Positions 47,138 to 60,040 of a stretch of 64,000 nt of DNA are shown in pieces. Source of the stretch: Culex pipiens pallens (taxonomy: Eukaryota; Arthropoda; Insecta; Diptera; Culicidae); NCBI RefSeq assembly GCF_016801865.2, contig NC_068937.1, positions 10,659,605 to 10,723,604 on the forward strand, read 5' to 3'. The notes beneath the pieces were generated by a model. The model was given only the letters and a program-made list of their open reading frames with translations, had not been told where the DNA came from and made no database searches. How positions within the stretch are numbered: position 1 is the first letter of the stretch; the number at the start of each line of letters is the position of its first letter. A program made the translations under genes and the position numbers.

Positions 47138-48585
47138 TCTTGACAATTTTGACAATTTTGACAATTTTGACAATTTTGAAAATTTTGACAATTTTGACAA
47201 TTTTGAAAATTTTGACAATTTTGACAATTTTGACAATTTTGACAATTTTGACAATTTTGACAATTTTGACAATTTTGACAATTTTGACAATTTTGACAAT
47301 TTTGACAATTTTGACAAATTTGACAAATTTGACAAATTTGACAATTTTGACAATTTTGTCAATTTTGACAATTTTGACAATTTTGACAATTTTGACAATT
47401 TTGATAATTTTGATAATTTTGACAATTTTGACAATTTTGACAATTTTGACCATTTTGACCATTTTGACCATTTTGACCATTTTGACCATTTTGACCATTT
47501 TGAACATTTTGACCATTTTGACAATTTTGACAATTTTGACAATTTTGACAATTTTGACAATTTTGACAATTTTGACAATTTTGACAATTTTGACAATTTT
47601 GACAATTTTGACAATTTTGACAATTTTGACAATTTTGACAATTTTGACAATTTTTACAATTTTTACAATTTTTACAATTTTGACAATTTTGACAATTTTG
47701 ACAATTTCGACAATTTTGACAATTTTGTCATGTTTGCCAATTTTGACAATTTTGACAATTTTTAAGATTTTGACAATTTTGACAATTTTGACAATTATGA
47801 CAATTTCGACAATTTTGACAATTTCGACAATTTTGACAATTTTGACAATTTTGTCATGTTTGCCAATTTTGACAATTTTGACAATTTTGACAATTTTTAA
47901 GATTTTGACAATTTTGACAATTTTGACAATTATGACAATTTTGACAATTTTGACAATTTTGACAATTTTGACAATTTTGACAATTTTGAAAATTTTGACA
48001 ATTTTGACAATTTTGACAATTTTGACAATTTTGACAATTTTGACAAATTTGACAATTTTGACAATTTTGACAATTTTGACAATTTTGACAATTTTGACAA
48101 TTTTGACAATTTTGACAATTTTGACAATTTTGACAATTTTGACAATTTTGACAATTTTGACAATTTTGACAATTTTGACAATTTTGACAATTTTTACAAT
48201 TTTTACAATTTTTACAATTTTTACAATTTTGACAATTTTGACAATTTTGACAATTTTGACAATTTTGACAATTTTGACAATTTCGACAATTTTGACAATT
48301 TCGACAATTTTGACAATTTTGACAATTTTGACAATTTTGTCATGTTTGCCAATTTTGACAATTTTTAAGATTTTGACAATTTTGACAATTTTGACAATTA
48401 TGACAATTTTGACAATTTTGACAATTTTGACAATTTTGACATTTTTGACAATTTTGACAATTTTGACATTTTTGACATTTTTGACATTTTGACATTTTTG
48501 ACATTTTTGACAATTTTGACAATTTTGACAATTTTGACATTTTTGACATTTTTGACATTTTGACATTTTTGACATTTTTGACATT
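47138..48585. repeat. Higher-order unit 1 of the 9-bp satellite
   Basis: It contains in order the GAAAA pair, three AAATTTGAC units, two GATAA units, a GACC block, three TTTTTACAA units and three TCATGTTTGCC markers (about 47731, 47857 and 48343). Confidence 0.85.
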
Positions 48586-50068
48586 TTTTTCAATTTTGAC
48601 AATTTTGACAATTTTGACAATTTTTACAATTTTGACTATTTTGACAATTTTGAAAATTTTGACAATTTTGACAATTTTGAAAATTTTGACAATTTTGACA
48701 ATTTTGACAATTTTGACAATTTTGACAATTTTGACAATTTTGACAATTTTGACAATTTTGACAATTTTGACAATTTTGACAATTTTGACAAATTTGACAA
48801 ATTTGACAAATTTGACAATTTTGACAATTTTGTCAATTTTGACAATTTTGACAATTTTGACAATTTTGACAATTTTGATAATTTTGATAATTTTGACAAT
48901 TTTGACAATTTTGACAATTTTGACCATTTTGACCATTTTGACCATTTTGACCATTTTGACCATTTTGAACATTTTGACCATTTTGACAATTTTGACAATT
49001 TTGACAATTTTGACAATTTTGACAATTTTGACAATTTTGACAATTTTGACAATTTTGACAATTTTGACAATTTTGACAATTTTGACAATTTTGACAATTT
49101 TTACAATTTTTACAATTTTTACAATTTTGACAATTTTGACAATTTTGACAATTTCGACAATTTTGACAATTTTGTCATGTTTGCCAATTTTGACAATTTT
49201 GACAATTTTTAAGATTTTGACAATTTTGACAATTTTGACAATTATGACAATTTCGACAATTTTGACAATTTCGACAATTTTGACAATTTTGACAATTTTG
49301 ACAATTTTGTCATGTTTGCCAATTTTGACAATTTTGACAATTTTGACAATTTTTAAGATTTTGACAATTTTGACAATTTTGACAATTATGACAATTTTGA
49401 CAATTTTGACAATTTTGACAATTTTGACAATTTTGACAATTTTGAAAATTTTGACAATTTTGAAAATTTTGACAATTTTGACAATTTTGACAATTTTGAC
49501 AATTTTGACAATTTTGACAAATTTGACAATTTTGACAATTTTGACAATTTTGACAATTTTGACAATTTTGACAATTTTGACAATTTTGACAATTTTGACA
49601 ATTTTGACAATTTTGACAATTTTGACAATTTTGACAATTTTGACAATTTTGACAATTTTGACAATTTTGACAATTTTTACAATTTTTACAATTTTTACAA
49701 TTTTTACAATTTTGACAATTTTGACAATTTTGACAATTTTGACAATTTTGACAATTTTGACAATTTCGACAATTTTGACAATTTCGACAATTTTGACAAT
49801 TTTGACAATTTTGACAATTTTGTCATGTTTGCCAATTTTGACAATTTTTAAGATTTTGACAATTTTGACAATTTTGACAATTATGACAATTTTGACAATT
49901 TTGACAATTTTGACAATTTTGACATTTTTGACAATTTTGACAATTTTGACATTTTTGACATTTTTGACATTTTGACATTTTTGACATTTTTGACAATTTT
50001 GACAATTTTGACAATTTTGACATTTTTGACATTTTTGACATTTTGACATTTTTGACATTTTTGACATT
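48586..50068. repeat. Higher-order unit 2 of the 9-bp satellite
   Basis: The same marker order as unit 1, with TCATGTTTGCC at about 49178, 49313 and 49826. Offsets to unit 1 differ only by multiples of 9 bp. Confidence 0.85.
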
Positions 50069-50150
50069 TTTTTCAATTTTGACAATTTTGACAATTTTGA
50101 CAATTTTTACAATTTTGACTATTTTGATAATTTTGGTAATTTTTGTAAAT

Positions 50151-50355
50151 TCTCTAATATTTTTTAGTTTTGAAATAATAAAGCTGTATTTTTATCATTT
50201 TGGTAATTTTTTGGACAAAAATAGTTGAACTAAAGAAAAGAGTTTTTGTTTGCAATAAAATCAACTAAATCCAGTTATAAATTTATAGTTAACTTACGAA
50301 ATTTCTTTACAGTAACAACCAAAATAGCTCTAATCATCTAATTTGTCCATAATTA
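50151..50355. other. AT-rich satellite flank
   Basis: No feature is supported. Confidence 0.4.
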
Positions 50356-50357
50356 GC

Positions 50358-50628
50358 TGGCAACACTGCTACTCCCCATATCTCTTACCTTTTGCGTTTT
50401 CCTCTCCGATTAGTGCTCATTAAAATGATTCGATAATTCTCCACTGGCGCGCACACCCTACACTACCTACCCGGTTCGGTACCGATTTCAACCGGTAATC
50501 GAGTCTACTTTAGCCAATTTCCAAGACACAGGTGCAGCACCCGTCTGTAGATTTGAATAAGCCTTCGAGCCAGAGACCTTACGCTGAACTTGGCGCACCA
50601 CTACCGGCTCTACCTAACCTAACCTAAC
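50358..50628 (+). mobile_element. Possible non-LTR fragment with CTAAC tail
   Basis: A segment of distinct GC-richer composition ends in three CCTAA units at 50612-50628, and TAGCTGG occurs on both sides (50354 and 50629). This looks like a retroposed fragment with a short repeat tail. The duplication is only 7 bp, so support is weak. The CCTAA run is too short to be telomeric. Confidence 0.35.
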
Positions 50629-50635
50629 CTAGCTG

Positions 50636-51335
50636 GAACAAATATAACAAGATTAGATGCTTGCCATTGCTGGAATTGCTGCAGCGGAGATCATTCGCCG
50701 CGGTCACGCCAACCCCGGCCAATTCCCACGAGCTTCGTTCCGCGCGCCGCAACATTAATTCTCATTATCTGGCGGATTAAGCCTTAAATCGCGGCACAGC
50801 CCTGCGCCGAACCAACTGTCACTTTGTGCGCAGGGCTGTCACACACGCGCTTGCTTGGATTGGCAATTTTAACGAAGCCCGCAGGGCTTTATCCCGTTTG
50901 ATTTTATTTTTCCGTCGTCGTTCCAGCGTTAATGATCATAATTCGTCGCATTGGACTCCACACTTTTGGCAATGACAGAAGACGACGGGGGAAAAACATG
51001 GTCGCTTGCCCGGAGGGCAAGCACGCACGCGGTTTTTGACAGCTTTCCAATTTTTTCGGTGCGGATTTAACCCTTTTTTCGGCGGGATTTTTTTCGCCGT
51101 GTCACTGTCAGAGTTGTGACCTGCTTTTTTACGCCGACAAGTGCTGTAATCTGACGGAAACGACCGGCGCTTTCCTTCGCCAAAAGTTTGAGGTTAGGTT
51201 TGGAGTCGAACCCGGCTGACTTGATAACGGCCTCCCGGGAAGGCGAGAAAAGTGCAAATGAGCTAATCGGCGGCACAATCTGGGCGCATACGCTTTAAGG
51301 TGAGTTTATGCCAGGAAATGAGAGCTTTTTACGCA
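50636..51335. other. GC-rich unique island
   Basis: No frame above 69 codons. TGACAG and CTGTCA words are present. Unassigned. Confidence 0.4.
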
Positions 51336-51640
51336 CTGATTGAGTAATCACCTTGAGTAGTTTTTTTTTTGCAATTTAAATTGCGAGATCACGAATTTAA
51401 CTGTGATCTGAGACCCAACCTTCTTCAAAATGAAGTTGTGATAAAATGTACTCTATTTTGGGTAGGTTTTGTTTTGAGAAGGAGAGTCAAATTTACTCAC
51501 TTTTTGACACTTTTTGGCTAAATACGAATTTTGAGTAAATCAATGATTTTGATTTCTTAACAATTTTAAAACTTAAATCAATTTAACTTTCTTCACATCG
51601 TTAGCCCAACTTAACAAAAGCCTTAACCCCTCGAATTATC
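51336..51640. repeat. ACTCA/TGAGT remnants
   Basis: CTTGAGTAG, AAATTTACTCAC and TTTGAGTAAAT words resemble the larger fields. Confidence 0.45.
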
Positions 51641-52054
51641 CACTTAAGAAATGTTCCACAACCGCAATCGAATCACACCAATTTAAGTGAAATTTACAAA
51701 GCAATTATCTCCTCATCATCTGCGTCGTCGTCGTCATCGTCCTCATCGATCGCAATCGATGGTCGGTTATTAGCGCCGGACCACCGCCGATCATCCGACA
51801 ATCAGCAATCGGACCAGCTCAAGTGGAGTGCGATTCGCTTTCCCTACCGTGCGACAAACGCGCAAGTGCGCAACAATCAAAGAGTGCGTACTTCTTCGTT
51901 TTTTGCAGTGTTTGTTTTCGTAATGAAATTTGATCGATGGGGAGTCACTTAGTGAAAGGGTTTATGAGAAAATAAGGCAACATTGAGGGGTCTTGAATTT
52001 ATTTAAAAAGTTAGAAAATTTAATAATTTCGCATGGTAAATGGTAAAAATGGCA
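51641..52054. other. Unique segment with GTC/ATC microsatellite
   Basis: A CGTCGTCGTCGTCATCGTC run at about 51725 lies in GC-moderate sequence. No gene is supported. Confidence 0.4.
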
Positions 52055-52135
52055 TGGTAAAATCGCATGCAAAAGCATGCACATCACCTTCGTCAAAAAA
52101 GACACTTATTATTACACACTGCAGGTAGAAATCTA
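52055..52135. mobile_element. Fragment of the tRNA-carrying TIR element
   Basis: GGTAAAATCGCATG, AAAGCATGCACATCA and CTTCGTCAAAA match 38600-38675. The rest is absent. Confidence 0.6.
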
Positions 52136-52960
52136 GAAATGTAACAAATCATCTTAGAATATAAAATAAAATGTTCAGCAATAAGGCCGTTGACAATATA
52201 TTTTTATGTTTATGTTGTTCCGAAAAATCAGAGGGCAAATACTTTTTTTCGGAAATCATTTTGGTTTTTTTAATTTTTGAAATTTTGGTTTTTTTTAACT
52301 ATTTATGGAAAAAAAAACCATACCGTTATCAGGGGTGAAATTGAGTCTAGGGGGTGAGATTGGCTCATACAAAAATGCAGAAATTTGTATTTGGTATCTC
52401 ACCCAATTTTCATGAATTAGCAGTATTAAATTTGAGTATAATTAAAAAAATTTCTGCAAACTGTAAATCAGTATTTTTTTTATTTCAGCTGCAATTTGAT
52501 GTAAAAAAAATAGTAGCAAATAAACTTACAAAATTAATTACTGAGTCATTTTGATTTTGTTTGCCCTTGTTTTTTTTTTTTTTTTCATTATACGTCTATC
52601 CAAAGTGACTCATTTCAAAAATTTTCACACTTTTAAATTCGACTAAACGGAACCTATTTATTATGAATTAGTTTTGAATGTTTCCTCTACACTATTTTTG
52701 GGTGAAATGAATCATAATTTTGATAAATTTCGTTTCAACTATTGAGGATTTCAAATTTGGGATATTTATTTCACATATTTTGAGTGAACTTTATCCCAAT
52801 TCGTGTTATTAAAATATACTCAAAAATGAATAAAACAAAAAAAATCCAACCCACATTCCACAGTGGTCCAGATTGTCCAGATTGGAAAATGGATTTTCCG
52901 AAAGTTTTTTAGTTTTAGTGTTTTCAGAAGAGTTCTGGTTTTTTTTTAAAAGGTCCAATA
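52136..52960. other. AT-rich unassigned sequence
   Basis: No gene; TTTTGAGTGAACTTT-type words are present. Confidence 0.4.
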
Positions 52961-53350
52961 ATAGTAGTTTATGCAACAAGTTGCAAAAAGAGGATTTTTT
53001 CAGCACGAGTCGTACATTTATCCAACGAGGTTCACCGAGTTGGATAAATACGACGAGTGTTGAAAAAATCAAGTTTTGCAACGAGTTCCATACAATATTT
53101 TTTGCAATTCCGAAAAACACTCATTGAGTGATATTTTAAGTAAAATTTTCATGTATTTTTCCAATAAATCGTTTACATAAAAAAAAGTTTTACTTTTCGA
53201 AACAAGTGCACTCATTTCAGTGCTGAAAAGTAGAACTTTTGAGCATTTATTTTGAAAAGTGTTGCTATTCGATTCTGTTATTTTTGATAGGAAAAAGTAG
53301 GCCGTTTCATTTCTTCAGAAGGACAGGAAAAGTTGACAGTTTCACAGCGG
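52961..53350. repeat. Dispersed repeat with long hairpin
   Basis: Positions 52977-53085 fold into an imperfect hairpin: TTGCAAAAAGAGGATTTTTT, GACTCGTAC-type and TTTATCCAAC segments are mirrored by GTTGGATAAA, ACGACGAGTGTTGAAAAAA and TTTTGCAACGAG. Related copies lie at 10470-10830 and 38090-38240. Confidence 0.7.
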
Positions 53351-55199
53351 AATTGCAAAAACCAAATTTTCAGTTTTTTCTTTTTAGGTGTTTTTTTTAA
53401 TACCCCTGACTCAAGGCGGTTTCAAAAACACTCAAAAAGAAAAAAAACTGGAAATTTGGTTTATTGGACCTTTTCAAAAAAAAACTTCAGAGTTGTTGCA
53501 AATGAAAGGGGTTACATTTGGTTTTGTTGAAATTAGGGTGGTTCACGATTTTGAAAATCTAACAATTCCGGAATATTTTTAATTGTTTTTTCGTCTTCTA
53601 GAAAGTTGTTGGGCTAGCCAATCCAAGCAACTTTGTCGAAGATACAAACATTTTATCATGCAATCTACACCCTCGATGATCAAATTTTGAGAAAGCAGCT
53701 GAGCAAACCTTAAATAATCTGTTTTTTTTTTTTGACGTAGCAATTCAGAATTAAGTTTTAGGCAAAAGTGATGTTCGGGCACTTTTAGAGCTTTAAAAAA
53801 AGCAATCATTTTGATTTTTTGACAAGTTAATTTGGACTGAAGGGTCAATAGCTACGCTCATTTTAGGGCAGAAAAGATTTAAATTTAAAACTATTTGCAT
53901 TCAAAATGGGAGACTCAGCACTACAAACGTTGAAATAATCTGAGGGGTGTTTTTTTTTACTCGTGATGTCTTCATTTGAAAATGTCTTGTTTTCAAAGGA
54001 AAAGTTTATGGGACCACACTAACAAATTCAAAAAAAAAATCCAACTATGTCTTTTTCCATGTAATTTTTTCCAAAATCCCTCAGAAAAAAGCTAAACTGT
54101 CAAAATATCGATTTTTAGTCATATTTTCGGTTTATATGATATTTTTTTAGATATGACCAAAAATAGGTATTTTTACATTATTAAAGCTACAAATTTACCA
54201 CTTCTTCGTTGTAATGCCCTTTTTAGTCTAAATTAAGATATTGTAAGATCAGTTCCCAACTGGACTCGGTCGTTCAAAACGACCGTCGGCTCAACGACCG
54301 ACGAAATAGGCGGCGGGCCAGATGCGGGCACAAAAATGTCAAAACCACTCCCCCCCCCCCCCCCTCACTTCGTCTCACCATCCAGCTGCAGTTTGTTGAC
54401 AAACAAACGGAGCACGCGGTCGCATGATGATCGAGCCAGAATTAGGGGTGGTCATGTGGTTAAAAATGAAACATTTTTTCAAGAAAAATAATATTTTTCC
54501 GACTGAATAAAAAAAATTGCGAGCATGTTCAAACAATTATTCCAGATGTCAGAGAAGTGGTTAAAAATTAAAATGTTATTCCGTAATTTTTCTAGAATTG
54601 AACTTTTTCCACCAATTGGGAACCCCTAGGTCAACCCACGACCGTTTCCAATGACCGTGAGAAAAGGTCAGAAAATCCAGCTTCCAGCTAAATCCACAAT
54701 AATATTACATCATAAAAGAGGTAACATTAAACCATCCAATTTAATACTTTCCAATTTTACACATTTGTTTGCTGAGTATGCCACAAAACAAAATTTGCAA
54801 AAAGCCAATGAGTTAATTAAACAAATTATCATCTCGAAGTTTTATGTTTATTTCAATATTCCACAATTTATTTTGAATAATTTGCAATCAATTGTACAAA
54901 ATTTAAATAAAATTTGCTCTGACCATAACCCTTTTTTTATGTCAAAATAATTTTGAAACACACTTTAAAAATGAATAAAAGTCATAAAAGAAACATTAAA
55001 AAGGAAAAAAATTAGAAATTGAGGTTTCATAATAGGCCTGAACTTCCAACAAAAGAAAAACAAAAATAACAAGATAAACTAATAAAAAAAATACCTTAAA
55101 AATTATGAAAAAAATAAAACAAGAGAAGTAAAGTTTTTTGTAGAACAAAAATTGATCAAAATGACTTCATAACAAATCCTTGAGAAAACAAATACTTTA
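53351..55199. other. Mixed repeat remnants and unassigned sequence
   Basis: TTTGTCGAAGATAC near 53635 resembles the TCTTCGGCAAAG family. A GC-rich patch at 54250-54430 includes CGGTCGTT...AACGACCG and a run of about 15 Cs, flanked by inverted TTCCCAACTGG and CCAATTGGGAA, possibly a decayed hAT-type element. No gene is supported. Confidence 0.4.
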
Positions 55200-55625
55200 C
55201 AGGGTTGAATTGGTTTACTCAAGTTTGGGTAGATTTGATTCGAAATTTTAGTAATTTTATACAAAACGTACACCAAAATGAGTAATTTTGAATTTGTCGA
55301 AATCTGAGTCAAAAACAATTGAATAAGAATTTTTATATGAATCCGAATTGGGTAATTTAAACGATTGCTGTTTATAAATGTTTTTATAACTTGTATTTAC
55401 TCAACACCGAACTTACTCAAGAATGAGTAAGTGAGACAAATGTAAGATTGGAGTGAAATTCATCCTAAATTCTTTCATCAGGTTTTGATTAAATTCACTG
55501 AGATTTCTTTGGAAAATGGGTGCAATCATCTCAAATTCTATGTTTGGACTCAAATTTGAGTAGGCTTGGTTTTGACGGTATTTGAGTGATTCTGAATTAG
55601 AAAAGTAGTGGGTTTTTGTAAAGAA
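55200..55625. repeat. ACTCA/TGAGT remnants
   Basis: TTACTCAAGAATGAGTAAG, GGTTTACTCAAGTTTGGGTAG and AAATGAGTAATTTTG repeat the field words. Confidence 0.5.
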
Positions 55626-57900
55626 ACTGTACGTCCCACTTTACATGTTATATGGGTGGGGCCATTGTTTGTTTACAAATGTTCTATACCCTTTTAAAAT
55701 GTTTTGTCCCAAATTTTAAATGATTTTCGAAAATATACCTAAGGTATATGAAATTAAAGAAATTTCAACGATTAACTACAATATACCATTGAAAACTGAA
55801 ATTCTTCCAAATTCAATCAAATTTTGAAATATTTCAATAATCCTAAAACATTAAGCCCTTTTAAAAACTTACCAAAAGGCGGCTATCAAATGACCAGCCG
55901 CATCTACACCGGTTGGTGTAGATTTCTTTGCGCAGGTGTAAATCAGTAGAAAAAACACACAACTGCTTGAAAAGCAAACCAAGAGCGCTCATATTAGCTC
56001 GTGGATTGTTTTCCTTTTTTTTTGCTGCCGCAATTTTCCATACTGCTTCTCCAAGAGCTAAACTTCTCTCCTTGGCGATTTGTGTTGTTGATGTTGGCAA
56101 GGGTTGTTATGAAAGGAAAGTTTGTTTAATCGAGTGCGAATGAATAGGCGGATTTTCGCGCGCGCCCTTTATTGGCCATGGTCAGACTTTGAAAAGGTGT
56201 TGGCTTAATGAGCGGGGATCCATCATCCGATCAAGGTCCGATATTTGACGGGTTGTTTTTTGAAATTGTTACAAGGTTTTAATAAGCTTTTGAAGCGATT
56301 GTTTCAAGTTCAAGATGTGTCGGAAGAAAAATAACGCAATTTTAATTATGTTTGACAGTGTAACTAATTGGATTTATTTTTTTTTCTTTTTTCAGGTACG
56401 TTTGCAATTACAATAAAATGGGTAGTAAGTATAAACTGAGTAGATTTTTCGTTTAGCGTGTATCATTTTCCAAAGGTAAACAAAGAGCTGTCACTTGAAA
56501 CGAGCGACTACACGCTCATGCAAAAATGAACAAAATTTCTTAAATGTTGATAAAATTTTACTAAACAATGTAAGCGTGTATCGATGACAGCTACACGCCA
56601 ATCTGAGCTGCACCATCGTTGCTTAAATTTAACCCAATGTGTCAATCTCCGGTTTTATTTCCAGCCCGAATTGGCCCCATTCGCTCTGGTTGTAAATCTT
56701 CGGAACGGGGTTTACAGCTATCAATGAGTTATGTTCGGGGGCTAAATTTCGAGCGAAGGGGGAAAATAATCGTAAAAGTTTTATCAAATTTATCTCTTTC
56801 GTCTCTAACACCAGCATCTTTCGGTCCATTCATGGAACCGCAGCATCCCCGAGTTCCGAGTCGCCAAAGGTTGAGGAGGAGGACGCGGGAGGTGCGTGAC
56901 AGTTTCAGGTTTCTCCGACGAGTCGAAGGCTTGTGAAAGTTTTACGTAACTTGACGGCTTTCGGCGGACTCTGCCAAGTCATTGGGTCGGGACTCGTTTT
57001 TGGGACCACCACCAGCACACACATGCATCAACAATAATAACAATAATCATGGTTATAAATGAGCCAATCCTGACCGTTTTGACAGTTGCTGCAAGAGGGA
57101 GAGAGAGCAGGGAGCTGGCAGTGTTGCCAGCGGCGGCAGGTGAACATGACATCATAAACGAAATATGCACGATCGTTATGTAATTTGTGAGTGGCCCCTC
57201 CACCCGAAAATGGCATCAGGAATTTTCGGGGACCGGCGAAGTGAGCGTGAGGTGAAAGAGATAAGAAAGTCTTGTAACACACTTTGGGCTCTTTCTTTCG
57301 TTTTTTTTTGTTGTACTTTAAGTAGGTTGCGATGCGATAACCTCCTCCTTGAGTATGGAAAAAGTTTACTGCCAACAGGTGAAAATTTATGCAAGAGTCG
57401 TGCCAGATCATCGATTGTCACTGTGTTTTAGGGTGATTTGGGTAGATACCGCTTTGTGGGTAATATTTCACAAAAAGTGGTTGAGTTCAGCTGAGAGTGT
57501 AAGCTTGACAGATCGGAGCTGTCAAAGTTGCACGCTAAAGTTACCCTACCGAGAACACTATTATTGTAACTCATGAGTATAAAAGATAAAATCAAATCAG
57601 AGTAAAACACACCCTTGTCTGTCATAACAACAACAACAACAACAACAAGAGGGGAAACCACTCCCTTAGGGCACCCTTAGCCGTTAATGCAATCGCGTCA
57701 AATGACTTTAATCGCCTTACCTGCAGTCGGGGTGTGTAAGCTGAAAGTTAAGTCTCAGCCTAAAACAACAACAAGAACATAATTGAAGCGAATGATCTCG
57801 AAATGTCAACGCTTAAGGTCCTGCCTGCTGCGATGACGACTAAATTCGTTCAGCGATTTGGTACGCTCGCACGTTAAATTAGATTGGCACACGTTTCCTC
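55626..57900. other. Unique GC-moderate islands
   Basis: Several frames of 70-127 codons overlap on both strands with no recognised family. A splice-like acceptor (CTCTAACACCAG at 56814) and a weak donor (GTGCGT at 56891) bound a possible 76-nt exon, too weak to call. CAA microsatellites occur near 57627-57650. Confidence 0.35.
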
Positions 57901-59577
57901 TAGATTTGGCGTCGTTGTTGTTGTTGTTGTTTTTGCTGCGTTACCACCAGGTTTCAAGCAAGGGAATGATGGAAAGAGAGGAATCACAAATCCGTATAAA
58001 TAATTTCAAGATTGTTCAGGTGTAAACCGAAAACGCGATCCAAAATTAAATTGGAAGAATAAGGCTTTTAACTTCTTATTTAATTGTCGGTGTACAGGCC
58101 GCCGCACGGTCTAATAATTTTCTGACGTACATTCAATTTTGCAGTCCAAAACCAGTCACTGAAATGAAAAAAAAATTCTTTTTCAAATTTTCTTTTCTTG
58201 ATTAGTGTGCACCTACGTCGAAGACCAAGATTGTTTACTTTTTGCTCTTTGGTCTGACAGTCTTGGTCTGACAGATTTGGTCTGACAGCTTTATCATGGA
58301 TTTTGGTCTGGTCTAGGCGAGGGATAGGACACAGCATCTTCCTGGTTTCAAGTTGTTTGGAATGTCACCTTGTACGGAACACGTTCGCCGCGGGTCAACA
58401 GTTTGGATTGGAATGTCAGTTTTGTGTTTTTTTTTAAGTCGTTCTATGTTACTCATAGTTTGGGTAAGATTTTGTTTTTTGAGCTGTCATTTTTGTACAC
58501 TAATTTAGGATCAATATTTGTTTTTGTTATGAAACTGAAATAGCTTCAGCAGCTAGCTGTTTTGCATTTTATTCCCATTTCGCACTCAATTATATTTCGT
58601 AACATTTCGTGTCGCCAGCTTCCGGCGTTCGCCATCTTTTTTCGAATAAATTCCCAAACTAATGGCAAAACCGCACTCTCATGCAAAAGGTTTGACATTT
58701 CGCCGCGCACACTTCATTAGCAATCCCCTCTCGCTACCCAAACCAATCTAACTTCCATTTCCCCTGCCTCTCTCACACTCTTTTCTTCTCCCTCCTCCTC
58801 CTCCTCTCTAAGCATTTTTTCAAACCACCGCTATGGTCAACGAAGAAAGGTCGTAAATTCGCAAATGGATCTAACCTAACCTCAACCCGCCACCCGAATC
58901 GGTTCGGCCAAGTCAACGATCCGATCCAAGCAGGCAGGTTTCACTTTACGCAATCGGTGCGAAGAGTGAGATGAGATGAGAAAGAGAGAGAAGAGAAGAG
59001 CGTGAGATAAGTTGCGCGCACTTTATTTCGCATTCGCGAAAGAGGAATGAGAGGAGGAAAGAATGAGGGGGGAGAGGAGAAAAGAAAGAGAGGAGAAAAA
59101 AGGGAAGGTATTTTTCATGGCCCGCGGGGAAGCTCAATATTTGGTCGAAAGTTTGTCATTAAATCTCGCGCGCTCGCGCGCTCTCGGTGGGACACCCTCA
59201 GGGGGTCATACATAATGGGGGTCGTTGTGTTTTTTTTCTCCTTTTTTTCTTCGTTGGCCACAGGGAATCACAAATTTCATAATGAGTCAGTCCCAAAAGA
59301 TGTTTTTTCTCCATTCGGCTGGGGTTCATTGCCTGTAGACGCGATGAACTCTCTTTCTTCTGCGACATAATTTGCCCCTAGGGGGAGGGCCAAATTGGTC
59401 TTTTGCGTGTGACGCAAATTGCTAGGTTATGGACCAAAAGTAAAAAAAGGTCCCCAAAAAACTGACTTTGTGACGAATCGCTAAATTCTTAGAAACATTG
59501 TTTTAATCTTACCGGTGTTTGTTACAAACAAATGAAAAAGGGCAATTTCAATGCCTAAACAAAACACACAATAAATA
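57901..59577. other. Unique islands with simple repeats
   Basis: TTGGTCTGACAG is repeated three times at 58249-58288. CTC repeats lie near 58790, and a purine-rich tract runs from 58970 to 59110. GCGCGC words occur near 59170. A 107-codon frame at 59047 derives from the purine tract. Confidence 0.4.
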
Positions 59578-59807
59578 CTACACGCTGATTCAAAATTATT
59601 CATTTATTACTGATTAGGCTAAAAACCAAGTAAAATCAGAAGTTTAAGAGTTTTGATTTTGGGTGAATTCAGCACAACTTTGGGAGAATTTGGCCCAACT
59701 CTGGGTGAATTTCTACCCAAAAATGAATAAAACTAATACTTTGTTGACCATTATCTGGAAAGGTTTAATTTAATTGAGAAATCGGTTATTTCGGATGAGC
59801 CGTGTAG
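59578..59807. mobile_element. Short TIR element with CTACACG ends
   Basis: The left end CTACACGCTGATTCAAAA and, inverted, CTACACGGCTCATCCGAAAT on the right define 230 bp. The inside has TTTGGGTGAATT-type words related to the ACTCA fields. No target duplication was found. Confidence 0.5.
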
Positions 59808-59867
59808 GGTCGAAAAATGTTTGTCTTAAAATTTTAATTTTAATCTGTAATATTTTTTGTTAAATTA

Positions 59868-60037
59868 GGGAGCATTCTTTTATCACGTAACGCACTTGGT
59901 GGGGAGGGGGATCGAAGGCCATGTTACGCTCCATACAAAAAAATGTATATAATCTTGTTGAATCTTGTTGAAATCTTGTTAAGAAGGCGAGGGGTCCAAC
60001 ACTCTTTTTTTGCGTTACGTAACAAAAGAACGCTCCC
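59868..60037. mobile_element. Harbinger-type MITE
   Basis: 170 bp with inverted repeats GGGAGCATTCTTTTATCACG and GGGAGCGTTCTTTTGTTACG, and TTA duplicated at 59865-59867 and 60038-60040. The same family as 18754-18925, more diverged. Confidence 0.9.
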
Positions 60038-60040
60038 TTA

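Larger units (their letters stand above)
46430..50150. repeat. 9-bp satellite TTTTGACAA with higher-order structure
   Basis: About 400 units of CAATTTTGA begin after a TTTTGTAAA/TTTCGTAAA edge at 46440. Runs of TTTTTGACAT, TTTTGACCA, TTTGACAAA, TTTTTACAA and TTTTGATAA variants, and markers such as TCATGTTTGCC and TTTTTAAGATTTTG, occur in the same order twice, 1447-1483 bp apart. A third copy begins at about 50069 and stops. All long frames (up to 587 codons) are artefacts. Confidence 0.97.

Noticed and set aside
46354..50103. Open frames of up to 587 codons in the 9-bp satellite
   Set aside because: A 9-bp unit without stops stays open in several frames on both strands. The translations are pure three-residue repeats with no start context or splice support.
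50612..50628. CCTAA repeats as telomeric sequence
   Set aside because: There are only three units inside a retroposon-like fragment, and mosquitoes are not known to use TTAGG telomeres.
54251..54630. hAT-like element with CAGTTCCCAACTGG and CCAATTGGGAACCCC ends
   Set aside because: The ends are uneven and no 8-bp duplication is visible.
56619..56936. 105-codon frame with a possible exon at 56815-56890
   Set aside because: The acceptor is acceptable but the donor is weak, and other frames overlap; there is no family match.
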